A DNA stretch of 46,572 nucleotides from an uncultured Collinsella sp. GTDB taxonomy: Bacteria > Actinomycetota > Coriobacteriia > Coriobacteriales > Coriobacteriaceae. The stretch is from positions 1-46,572 of the forward strand of contig UQWK01000009.1 of the NCBI GenBank assembly GCA_900544725.1, given 5' to 3'. A program made the position numbers and the translations under genes. Of this stretch, positions 16,979 through 23,819 are shown in pieces. A model generated the notes under the pieces. It did not search any database. It was not told the DNA's origin and saw only the letters and a list, made by a program, of their open reading frames with translations. The number at the start of each line of letters is the position of its first letter. Position 1 is the first letter of the stretch.

Positions 16979-17071
16979 ATGAACGACAACCCCCTGATTG
17001 GCTTTATCGTCATCGTCTTGGCCATGCTCGTCGGCTATGCGATTAACGTGATCCACCGCCGGAAGAAGTAA
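16979..17071 (+). CDS. 30-residue membrane microprotein
   Basis: The ATG at 16979 follows AGGAGG with five bases between, directly after the TAG of the lipid kinase gene. The peptide has five polar residues, then a hydrophobic helix (about residues 6-25, with GFIVIVLAMLVGY) and a basic end HRRKK. This gives a single-span topology with a cytoplasmic positive tail. The strong ribosome site, the hydrophobic pattern and the tight spacing support a real gene. A terminator follows at 17108. Its function is unknown; an accessory subunit of the kinase is a guess. Confidence 0.65.
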   Translation: MNDNPLIGFIVIVLAMLVGYAINVIHRRKK

Positions 17072-17107
17072 TTCCACATTGGTATGATATTCATCCAATT
17101 ATCGTCT

Positions 17108-17149
17108 CCCCCGTTGTTTATGCATTTGCCAGACAGCGGGGGATTTTTC
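17108..17149 (+). terminator. Terminator after the lipid kinase unit
   Basis: A 10-bp stem with one G-T wobble (17108-17117 with 17133-17142) is followed by ATTTTTCTTT. It lies 36 nt after the microprotein stop and marks the end of the unit. Confidence 0.85.
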
Positions 17150-17224
17150 TTTGTGCCCTGTGCAAGGCGCTTTATTCAGGTACAGTAATTGCAGGGCGTC
17201 TTTATTTAACTAAAGCTAGATAAT

Positions 17225-17289
17225 GAGTATTCTTGTCCGCTCATCGCATATTTTAGGACGCTCATCGAGTATTTCATCGAAATAGATGA
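17225..17289 (+). promoter_or_regulatory. Tandem repeats upstream of the C69 dipeptidase
   Basis: GCTCATCG-NN-TATTT occurs twice, at 17239-17253 and 17260-17274, with an exact 21-bp period. GAGTATT recurs at 17225 and 17267 (42 bp apart). A short dyad, AGTATTTCATC with GATGAATACT, follows. Repeats two helical turns apart suggest a DNA-binding regulator site. The rest of 17150-17379 is AT-rich and shows no gene. Confidence 0.45.
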
Positions 17290-17379
17290 ATACTATTTAG
17301 ACTTCCGATAGGCTAATAGATGTATTTATTAGCTGAAATCCTGCACGGTTCCGCAGGGTTTCAACGGTTGGGAGGGATC

Positions 17380-19182
17380 ATGAGGTTTACTCATCCTGTC
17401 AACACGCTCAAAAAGCTCGGCTGCGGCCTTGCGTTTGGAGCAGCGGCCATCATGGCCATGCCGACTTCGGCGCTCGCCTGCACCCAGATCTACATGGGCA
17501 GCAAGCTTACGGCAGACGGCAACACGTACTACGGCCGTTCCGAGGACTTCGGTCCGCGCTATGTCAAGCACTTTGGCATTGAGCCCGCACACAAGGACGG
17601 CAACGAGTACACCTCGGTCGAGTCCGGTTTTGAATACAAGTCCAAGGGCGCAACCTACCGCTACACCTTCGTTCGCGACAACCCCTCTCAGTGGGAAGAT
17701 CGCTACGACGCATATTCCGAGGCTGGCATCAACGAGAAGGGCGTTTCCTGCTCTGCCACGCTGAGCACCTCCTATAACGAGAAGGCCGAAGAGGCCGACC
17801 CCATCACCGAGGAGACTGGCATTGGCGAGTACAGCTATGCCAGCGTCATCCTGGGCGAGAGCGCCACGGCCCGCGAGGGCGTCGAGCTCATCGGCAGCCT
17901 GATCGACGAGCAGGGCGTCTGCTCCAACGACCAGATCATCATCGCCGACAGCACCGAGACCTGGCTGTTCGCCGCGCTTTCCGGCCATCAGTGGATTGCT
18001 ATGAAGCTCGCCGATGACATCGCCTCGCTCAACCCCAACATCGGCAACCTCACCTATAACGTCGACCTCGATGACACCGAGAACTGTCTCCATTCCGAGG
18101 GCATCGAGTCCATGCCTAAGGAGAAGGGCTTTGCCGAGTACACCGACGGCAAGTTCGACGTCGCCAAGACCTACGGCGAGGAGATCGGCGAGGCCGGTAT
18201 GCACCAGTGGTCGCGCTATATCCAGGGTCGCGATTACTTCATGGCCCCGCTGGCTGAAGGCACTGACTACGAGATCGTGAAAGACGAGCGCGAAGATGCT
18301 CGCGCCACGACCGGCGCCCTGGTCCACGAGATGCAGCCGCTGTTCTTCCAGCCCGGCAAGTCCGACTGGAACACCTTTGAGATGATCCGTTCCTTCGCCG
18401 CTCGCGGCGAAAACGTTGCCGGTCTCAACGCTAACACCGACGGCGCCTATGCCATCGGCTCCAACCGCAACACCGAGATCCACACCTTCCAGATCCGTCA
18501 GGGCATGGACCCCGAGATCGCGACCATCCAGTGGGAGATGCTCTCCAACGCCGAGTTCTCCGTCGCCATCCCCCTCTACTCCGCACTGCTCACCGAGGTC
18601 AGCCCCTACTTTAGCGATCAGGATGTCTCCTTCGATCACTGCGAAGAGGAAGACGTCGTGAACAACGAGGAGCCCAAGAACTCCATCAACTACGTCCTCA
18701 TGGACATCAACACGCTCGCCTATGAGAACCGCGACCACTGCGCTACCGGCGTCCGCGCCTACCTCGATGCGCTGCAGAAGGAACTCATCGAGCAGAACCT
18801 GACCGTCGACGAGGCCATGCAGGCCGCCGAGGGCACCGAGGCCCGCACCGCCCTGGCCAACAAGGCCGGCAAGGCTGCCACCAAGAATACCTACCTCAAG
18901 TGCAAGGCCATGCTCGAGGAGATGCGTGACTATCTTAAGGAGGGCGACTTCTCCGAGGAGTTCGTCCCGAGCGACTACGATGCCGACAACGACTGCCTGG
19001 TCAAGTCCATCACCTACGCCGACGAGGCCCTCTCCGATGAGGACGTAGCCGAGCCCGAGGTCGAGAAGAAAGAGGCCACCGAGGAGAAGTCCGAGGGCAA
19101 CAACATGGCTGCCATGGCCGTTGGTGCCGTCGTCATCATCGGTGTCTGCGGCTTCGTGCTCTATCGTCGCAAGAAGGCCTAA
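17380..19182 (+). CDS. Secreted C69-family dipeptidase, membrane anchored
   Basis: This 600-residue protein begins with a signal peptide (about 1-33: basic KK, a hydrophobic stretch, then SALA), and cleavage would expose Cys34. That Cys starts the peptidase C69 Ntn-hydrolase domain (CTQIYMGSKLTADG, then YYGRSEDF), where an N-terminal Cys is the nucleophile. The C-terminus has a Glu/Lys-rich linker, one hydrophobic helix (about 573-594) and RRKKA, so the enzyme is probably tethered to the membrane outside the cell. Start ATG at 17380 has GGGAGG upstream; the in-frame start at 17320 would disrupt the signal peptide. It likely feeds dipeptide-derived amino acids to the cell. Confidence 0.9.
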   Translation: MRFTHPVNTLKKLGCGLAFGAAAIMAMPTSALACTQIYMGSKLTADGNTYYGRSEDFGPRYVKHFGIEPAHKDGNEYTSVESGFEYKSKGATYRYTFVRDNPSQWEDRYDAYSEAGINEKGVSCSATLSTSYNEKAEEADPITEETGIGEYSYASVILGESATAREGVELIGSLIDEQGVCSNDQIIIADSTETWLFAALSGHQWIAMKLADDIASLNPNIGNLTYNVDLDDTENCLHSEGIESMPKEKGFAEYTDGKFDVAKTYGEEIGEAGMHQWSRYIQGRDYFMAPLAEGTDYEIVKDEREDARATTGALVHEMQPLFFQPGKSDWNTFEMIRSFAARGENVAGLNANTDGAYAIGSNRNTEIHTFQIRQGMDPEIATIQWEMLSNAEFSVAIPLYSALLTEVSPYFSDQDVSFDHCEEEDVVNNEEPKNSINYVLMDINTLAYENRDHCATGVRAYLDALQKELIEQNLTVDEAMQAAEGTEARTALANKAGKAATKNTYLKCKAMLEEMRDYLKEGDFSEEFVPSDYDADNDCLVKSITYADEALSDEDVAEPEVEKKEATEEKSEGNNMAAMAVGAVVIIGVCGFVLYRRKKA

Positions 19183-19199
19183 GGCCCTCACGCTCTAAG

Positions 19200-19233
19200 G
19201 GAGGGCAAGACAGTGCGAGCGGTCTTGCCCTCC
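19200..19233 (+). terminator. Hairpin after the C69 gene
   Basis: A perfect 12-bp stem (19200-19211 with 19222-19233) with a 10-nt loop lies 17 nt after the stop. No U-tract follows (TCGCCTG), so termination may need other factors. Confidence 0.6.
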
Positions 19234-19306
19234 TCGCCTGTCATCCGACCGGCTGGAAACGTCGCCGAAATCTTTTCAAAAAAGATTCCCTGCACACACT
19301 TCGCTG

Positions 19307-19319
19307 TGCTATAGTGCAG
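19307..19319 (+). promoter_or_regulatory. Extended -10 promoter of the tryptophan transporter operon
   Basis: TG-C-TATAGT (19307-19315) is a good extended -10 element. It lies about 60 nt upstream of the Trp-leader start, after the previous gene's hairpin. CTGCAC (19290-19295) and GTGCAG (19314-19319) form a dyad overlapping it, which could be an operator. No clear -35 is visible. Confidence 0.5.
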
Positions 19320-19373
19320 CGCAACAGCAACTAGGTGCGACCGCGCCACGGTATCACGAAAGGAGCCACCAAC

Positions 19374-19442
19374 ATGAAGAACACGATGACGTCTCTCAAC
19401 AACTGGTGGTGGCGTGATGCGAATACGATCGGTCGACAGTGA
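19374..19442 (+). CDS. Trp leader peptide (attenuator)
   Basis: A 22-codon reading frame with AAAGGAG eight bases upstream has three consecutive Trp codons (19404-19412, residues 11-13) and ends at TGA 19440-19442. A strong terminator lies 37 nt further on and a TrpP-type transporter gene follows. This is the layout of a ribosome-mediated attenuator: charged tRNA-Trp lets the ribosome reach the stop, and scarcity stalls it on the Trp run. Bases 19430-19436 can pair with 19492-19498 in the terminator loop and 3' arm, giving a possible antiterminator that stays free when the ribosome stalls and is masked when it reaches the stop. The peptide itself is unlikely to have another role. Confidence 0.88.
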   Translation: MKNTMTSLNNWWWRDANTIGRQ

Positions 19443-19541
19443 GTCCCTCACGCCTGTTTTTGCGCTCTAGGTGATTGGAAGGCCTCCGGTTTCGACCGGG
19501 GGCCTTTTTCTATCTCGAGCCCGATCGCATTCGCATCACGC
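19412..19541 (+). promoter_or_regulatory. Long-range complementary arms spanning the trp attenuator
   Basis: The 21 nt at 19412-19432, beginning at the last base of the third Trp codon, are complementary to 19521-19541 at 20 of 21 positions (one A-C). The arms enclose the leader stop and the whole terminator. Because the 3' arm lies beyond the U-tract, this helix can form only in read-through RNA. A competing 7-bp pairing joins 19411-19417 to 19448-19454. Confidence 0.7.
19479..19509 (+). terminator. Attenuator terminator with UUCG loop
   Basis: A 12-bp stem with a single G-U (19479-19490 with 19495-19506) is closed by a TTCG tetraloop and followed by five T. It lies between the Trp leader stop and trpP, an intrinsic terminator placed for attenuation. 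Confidence 0.92.
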
Positions 19542-19588
19542 GCCTCCGCTTTCTTCTCTTGCACTTCCCCTCCGAAAGGATTTTCACC

Positions 19589-20161
19589 ATGTCTCAGAAC
19601 ACCACCACCGCCCAGCCCCGCACCGTCCAGGCCGCCGACCGCGGCAAACTCGACGTCCGCGCCCTCGTCTTGCTCGCCATCCTGCTTGCCGCCGGCTTCA
19701 TCCTCAACTTCACCGTCGGCAAGGCCATCTCCGGCATCTCGGGCGGCATGATCAGCCCCGAGTTCATCATCTCGGCCTTCTGCCTCACCATCCTGGTCGT
19801 TCGTCCCAACATTGGCCAGGCGCTCGTTATCGGCCTGATCTCGGCCGCCGTGATCCAGATCACCACCACCTCGCCGTTCGTCGATTTTGCCGCCGAGGGC
19901 ATCGCCGCCATGCTCATGGCCGTCATTGTCAACGCTGCCGCCAAGGACGGCCAGGTCAAGCCTGCCGTCGCCATCGTCGCAACCTTCGTAACCACCTTTG
20001 TCTCGGGCGTCATCTTCATGGTCATCAAGATGGCCATGCTCGGCGTGGTGAGCGAGCTCGCCGCTGCCATGCTGCCCGTCGTCGCCATGACCGCCGTCTT
20101 TAACGCCATCCTGGTCGGCGCTCTCTACCTGCCCATCCAGAAGGCCCTCAAGCTCAACTAA
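19589..20161 (+). CDS. trpP: TrpP-like ECF transporter S component (tryptophan)
   Basis: This 190-residue hydrophobic protein has about five or six membrane helices and resembles the TrpP family of small substrate-binding (S) components: a VRALVLLAILLA helix near 25-36, GGMISPEFIISAFCL near 57-71, and a conserved C-terminal NAILVGALYLPIQKAL. S components bind the substrate and dock to an ATPase-T module. That module is encoded next (20374-22864), and a Trp leader peptide controls this operon, which together support tryptophan as substrate. Family resemblance alone is moderate. The ATG at 19589 has GAAAGGA eight bases upstream; an in-frame start at 19475 would read through the attenuator. Confidence 0.85.
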   Translation: MSQNTTTAQPRTVQAADRGKLDVRALVLLAILLAAGFILNFTVGKAISGISGGMISPEFIISAFCLTILVVRPNIGQALVIGLISAAVIQITTTSPFVDFAAEGIAAMLMAVIVNAAAKDGQVKPAVAIVATFVTTFVSGVIFMVIKMAMLGVVSELAAAMLPVVAMTAVFNAILVGALYLPIQKALKLN

Positions 20162-20167
20162 CCCGCT

Positions 20168-20268
20168 CGGCTTTACGAACCACCCCATCTTGGCGTTCAT
20201 TCGTCGCTCGCATACCCAAGTACGCTTCGCTCCTCTTTCGCGCCAACCTGGGGCCCCTCGTAAAGCCG
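20168..20268. repeat. Nested-hairpin element B, copy 1
   Basis: Outer arms CGGCTTTACGA (20168-20178) and its complement (20258-20268) enclose a 55-nt core at 20191-20245. The core reads TGGCGTTCATTCGTCG, 23 variable nt able to fold, then CTCCTCTTTCGCGCCA. The same flanks and the same 23-nt spacing recur at 35768-35822. It lies inside the trpP operon, between trpP and the ATPase gene. Confidence 0.75.
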
Positions 20269-20293
20269 TCTCCGTGCTCCACCACCAAAGACT

Positions 20294-20353
20294 GTCCCAA
20301 ACAACGAGCTTTTGGGGACGTTCTTAAACGACTAGCTATGTAAGAACATCCCC
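20294..20353 (+). other. Two mutually exclusive hairpins before ecfA
   Basis: GTCCCAAA (20294-20301) can pair with TTTGGGGAC (20311-20319), and GGGGACGTTCTTA (20314-20326) can pair with 20341-20353 (one G-T wobble). Both use the GGGGAC at 20314-20319, so only one can form. The second ends 20 nt before the ATPase start. It could be an attenuator or an mRNA segmenter that sets different amounts of TrpP and EcfAT. Confidence 0.5.
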
Positions 20354-20373
20354 GATGACTATGAAAGGTATCC

Positions 20374-22125
20374 ATGGAAACGATCATCAACGTCGACGAT
20401 GTCTCGTTCTCCTATGGCACGCAGACCGAGCAGGCGCTTAAGCATATCTCGTTCAGCGTGAACAAGGGAGATTTTATCGGCATTATCGGGCCTTCGGGCG
20501 CCGGCAAGTCCACACTTGCCGCCTGCCTGTCGGGAGCCGTTCCCCACCATTACACCGGAACGTTCTTTGGGTCCGTCATGGTTGACGGCCATGACACCTG
20601 TGAAGTTTCGCTCACCGATGTGTCGCAGATTGTCGGCAGCGTGTTGCAGGACATCGACACGCAAATGGTCGCCTCGGTCGTCGAGGACGAGATGCTATTT
20701 GGCCTGGAGAACTTTGGCGTTCCCCACGACCAAATCGAGCAACGTGTGAGCGAGACGCTCGAGACCGTCGGTATCAGCGACCTGCGCGACCGAGAGATCG
20801 CCACCCTCTCAGGCGGCCAAAAGCAAAAGGTTGCCATCGCCGCCATCCTCGCCATGCGTCCGCGCGTGCTCGTGCTCGACGAACCCACCGCGGCGCTCGA
20901 CCCCGCCAGCTCCACGCTGGTCTTCGAGACCCTGCGTGAGGCCAACCGTGCACTCGGCATCACCATCGTCGTCGTTGAGCAAAAAGTCGCCCTGCTTTCG
21001 GAGTATTGCAACCGCGTGCTCGTGCTCAATCATGGCGAAATCGCGCTACAGGGCGAGCCGCACGAGGTCTTCGCACACGCCGATGAGCTCCGCGCCATCG
21101 GCGTTGATTGCCCGCGTGTCACGCGCATTTTCAACAGCCTCGAGGCCGACGGCCTGGCCAGCGGCACTCCCTGTTTGGATGTTGATGAGGCCGAGCGCCT
21201 GATTACGGGCATCGTCGACCCCGCACACGCAAGCAGCGACATTCAGGCACCCGCCGGTTCGCCGCACGCACCGTCGTTGCGCCCGCACGCCAAGGACGCC
21301 GAGCCCGTGCTCACCTTCGATCACGTTGAGTTTGCCTATCCCAATGGCGGCGCCGCCGTCCACGACCTCAACCTGACCCTCTATCCCGGCGAGCTCGTGG
21401 GCATCGTCGGCCAAAACGGCGCCGGCAAGACCACGCTCACCAAGCTGCTCACAGGCCTGCTTAAGCCCGCCTCGGGCAGCGTACGCGTCACGGGACTGGA
21501 TACCGCAGCCGTTCCCACGAGCCGCATCGCCCGCGAAGTCGCAACCCTCTTCCAAAACCCCGACCGCCAGATCTGCAAGGACACCGTGCTCGACGAGGTC
21601 GCCTTTGGCCTGGAGCTTGCCGGCATCGACCGTGCCGAGGCGCTGCGTCGCGCCCAGCTCGTCATCGACCGCTTTGGCTTGCCGGCCGACGAGGCGCCCT
21701 TCTCGCTCTCGCGTGGTCAGCGCCAGATGGTGGCACTCGCCTCCGTCGTGGTCGTAGAGCCCAAAATCGTGGTGCTCGACGAGCCCACGAGCGGCCTTGA
21801 CTACCGCGAGTGCATGACCGTCATGGAAACCGTGCGCACCATGGCCGAGCGCGGCTGCGCTGTAATCATGGTCTGCCACGACATGGAAGTCGTCTCCGAC
21901 TTTGCCGAGCGCATCGTAGTCATGGCCGACGGCCGCATCCTCGAGCGCGGCCGCACGCACGAGCTGTTCTCGAACATCGAGCTCATGCAGCGAGCCTACG
22001 TTGAGCCACCCCAGGTCATAGAGCTTTCTCGTCGCCTGACATCCTCCGTCTCTCCCGCCTTTGCACAGGTGAGCGAGGTCACCGATATCGTTCGCATTAC
22101 CGAGGAGATGGTCAACCGTGGTTAA
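20374..22125 (+). CDS. ECF transporter ATPase with two fused ABC cassettes
   Basis: The 583-residue protein contains two ATP-binding cassettes, so it supplies both A components of an ECF transporter in one chain. Cassette 1 has Walker A GPSGAGKST at 39-47, signature LSGGQKQ and Walker B VLVLDEPTAALD. Cassette 2 has Walker A GQNGAGKTT near 346, a degenerate signature LSRGQRQ, and VVLDEPTSGLD. It powers import by the TrpP S component together with EcfT. The last codons overlap the ecfT start by 8 nt. Fused A-A' proteins are known in this family. Confidence 0.93.
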   Translation: METIINVDDVSFSYGTQTEQALKHISFSVNKGDFIGIIGPSGAGKSTLAACLSGAVPHHYTGTFFGSVMVDGHDTCEVSLTDVSQIVGSVLQDIDTQMVASVVEDEMLFGLENFGVPHDQIEQRVSETLETVGISDLRDREIATLSGGQKQKVAIAAILAMRPRVLVLDEPTAALDPASSTLVFETLREANRALGITIVVVEQKVALLSEYCNRVLVLNHGEIALQGEPHEVFAHADELRAIGVDCPRVTRIFNSLEADGLASGTPCLDVDEAERLITGIVDPAHASSDIQAPAGSPHAPSLRPHAKDAEPVLTFDHVEFAYPNGGAAVHDLNLTLYPGELVGIVGQNGAGKTTLTKLLTGLLKPASGSVRVTGLDTAAVPTSRIAREVATLFQNPDRQICKDTVLDEVAFGLELAGIDRAEALRRAQLVIDRFGLPADEAPFSLSRGQRQMVALASVVVVEPKIVVLDEPTSGLDYRECMTVMETVRTMAERGCAVIMVCHDMEVVSDFAERIVVMADGRILERGRTHELFSNIELMQRAYVEPPQVIELSRRLTSSVSPAFAQVSEVTDIVRITEEMVNRG

Positions 22126-22864
22126 CGTCATCGACTACATGCCGGGCGACACACTGCTGCACCGCTTGAACCCGGTCGTCAAACTGGGTCTTGCCGCCGC
22201 CATCATCATCGGCATCTTCTTGTCTGACACCTACGTGGCGCTGTTGGGATTTTTGGCGCTCACCCTTGCACTGGGCGCCTACGCCGGCGTCGTCGACCGT
22301 CTGCTCTCGCTACTCAAGCTGCTGATTCCGCTCGCGCTTATCATGCTGGTGCTTCAGCTGGCCTTTATGCGCGACGGCAACATGGTGTGGGGCTTTATCA
22401 CCGACACGGGCCTCATTACCGGATCGAAGGCCTGCCTACGCCTGTTGGGCGTGGCGCTGCCACTCATCCTCATGCTTATGGTGACAAAGCTCAACGACCT
22501 CGCCAACGCCTGCGTCGAGGTGCTGCACGTGCCATATCGCTATGCCTTCACCTTTACCACGGCGCTGCGCTTTGTGCCGGTATTTGGCCAGGAAATGAAC
22601 GCCATCATGGAGGCGCAGACTGCACGCGGCGTCGAATACGACACTAAGAATCCTATTAAGAAACTCAAGCTCATGCTGCCGCTGTGCGTGCCACTGCTTA
22701 TCTCGAGCGTGGGCAAGACCGATGCCACCGCGCTTGCCGCCGAACAGCGCGGCTTCTACCTGCGCACGCGTGCGAGCTCGTACAAGCGCTACCCCATCAA
22801 AGGCCTGGATATCGCCGTACTTATCGTCAGCATCGCCCTTATCGCCATCGGTTTCCTGTTCTAG
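22118..22864 (+). CDS. ecfT: ECF transporter transmembrane T component
   Basis: This 248-residue protein has about five hydrophobic segments (from about 24 onward) and the cytoplasmic helix with the A-R-G motif (QTARGVEYD near 167-175) that couples EcfT to the ATPases. It begins with the EcfT-typical HRLNPVVKLGLA near residues 14-25. The GTG start at 22118 overlaps the end of the ATPase gene, with GAGGAG 10 nt upstream. A terminator follows, ending the trpP-ecfA-ecfT unit. Confidence 0.93.
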   Translation: MVNVIDYMPGDTLLHRLNPVVKLGLAAAIIIGIFLSDTYVALLGFLALTLALGAYAGVVDRLLSLLKLLIPLALIMLVLQLAFMRDGNMVWGFITDTGLITGSKACLRLLGVALPLILMLMVTKLNDLANACVEVLHVPYRYAFTFTTALRFVPVFGQEMNAIMEAQTARGVEYDTKNPIKKLKLMLPLCVPLLISSVGKTDATALAAEQRGFYLRTRASSYKRYPIKGLDIAVLIVSIALIAIGFLF

Positions 22865-22892
22865 CAATCGCTGGCAGCAACCGACAAACGCA

Positions 22893-22929
22893 AAAGGCCC
22901 CGGCTCGCATCAAACGAGCCGGGGCCTTT
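22893..22929 (+). terminator. Terminator of the tryptophan transporter operon
   Basis: A perfect 15-bp stem (22893-22907 with 22915-22929) with a 7-nt loop follows ecfT by 28 nt. It ends in a short T-tract on plus and in AAA/TTT symmetry that allows weak action on minus too. Confidence 0.88.
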
Positions 22930-22961
22930 ACTGTTTCACCAGATAAAACCTACCGAAATAA

Positions 22962-22982
22962 ACCTGTCCCTTTTTGACAGGT
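22962..22982 (-). terminator. Hairpin after the aspartate racemase gene
   Basis: ACCTGTC (22962-22968) pairs with GACAGGT (22976-22982) 6 nt beyond the racemase stop. It would be a short minus-strand terminator; the loop holds the T-run rather than the tail, so it is doubtful. Confidence 0.4.
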
Positions 22983-22988
22983 CGAGGG

Positions 22989-23735
22989 CTACAGGCGGTA
23001 GGGGACGCCGCTGCGAATGATGGACTCGCGTACCAGGACATCCATCGCATCGAGGGTGATCTCGGGCATCTCGCGATACTTCTGCAGCACCGAAAGTTCC
23101 GTGCAAGCCAGGATGACGCGGTCGCAGCCGCTACGGGCGAACTCCCACATCACGCGGTCGAACTTATCCATATCGGGCTCGCGCCCGGCCTTCACATCGT
23201 CGTAGATGAGCGACATCACGTCGGCCTGACGCTTTTCGCTGGGATAAACGACCTCAACGCCCGCGGTCTGGCATTCGCGCCCATAGACGCCTGCGCCCAC
23301 GGTACCGTCGGTGCCCATGATGCCGATCTTGCGCACCGGCTCGGCCGGCATGCTCAGGTTGGGATCGAACTCGCACTCCCCCATCACCGCACCGGCCAGA
23401 GCATAGCGCACCGACTCGCGCGGCATGTGGATAATCGGCACCTTCGTAAACGACTGGATCTGGTCGTAGAAGTAGTGTGACGTGTTGCAGGGAATCGCTA
23501 TGTGCGCGCAGCCCAGCGACTCGAGTGCCTGGGCACACTCTTTCATGGTCGCAAGCAGCTCGGCATGCTCACCGGTCTTGATGGCCAGCGTACGGTCGGG
23601 CATGGTCGACTTGGAAAGTACCACCATGTCGATATGCTCCTGATCACAGGTAGCAGCCGTATGACGCACGACCTGGTCGTAGTAATACGACGTGGCCTCG
23701 GCGCCCATGCCGCCGATAACTCCCAGCTTTTCCAT
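22989..23735 (-). CDS. Aspartate/glutamate racemase family protein
   Basis: This 248-residue protein starts at the conserved KLGVIGGMGAEATSYYY. It has the two catalytic cysteines of the Asp/Glu racemase fold, in IPCNTSHYFYD (about 82-92) and ILACTELSVL (about 195-204). It should interconvert L- and D-aspartate (or glutamate) without cofactor. The ATG at 23735 has AAGGAGG 5 nt upstream; the in-frame ATG at 23819 is rejected. It starts 84 nt after the end of an ATP-grasp ligase, which suggests it makes D-aspartate for wall cross-bridges. Confidence 0.9.
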   Translation of the reverse strand: MEKLGVIGGMGAEATSYYYDQVVRHTAATCDQEHIDMVVLSKSTMPDRTLAIKTGEHAELLATMKECAQALESLGCAHIAIPCNTSHYFYDQIQSFTKVPIIHMPRESVRYALAGAVMGECEFDPNLSMPAEPVRKIGIMGTDGTVGAGVYGRECQTAGVEVVYPSEKRQADVMSLIYDDVKAGREPDMDKFDRVMWEFARSGCDRVILACTELSVLQKYREMPEITLDAMDVLVRESIIRSGVPYRL

Positions 23736-23819
23736 CGCCGCCTCCTTGGTGACGCCCACGCAATTGCGCGTATCATACCCGCGCCCGTCCGATGCAAACC
23801 GGGCGGGCGCCGCGCTCAT

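Noticed and set aside
17329..19191. A 620-codon frame opposite the C69 dipeptidase.
   Set aside because: It mirrors the whole gene because of GC codon bias. The plus-strand frame has a signal peptide and catalytic Cys; the mirror has only Leu/Gly/Val-rich repeats.
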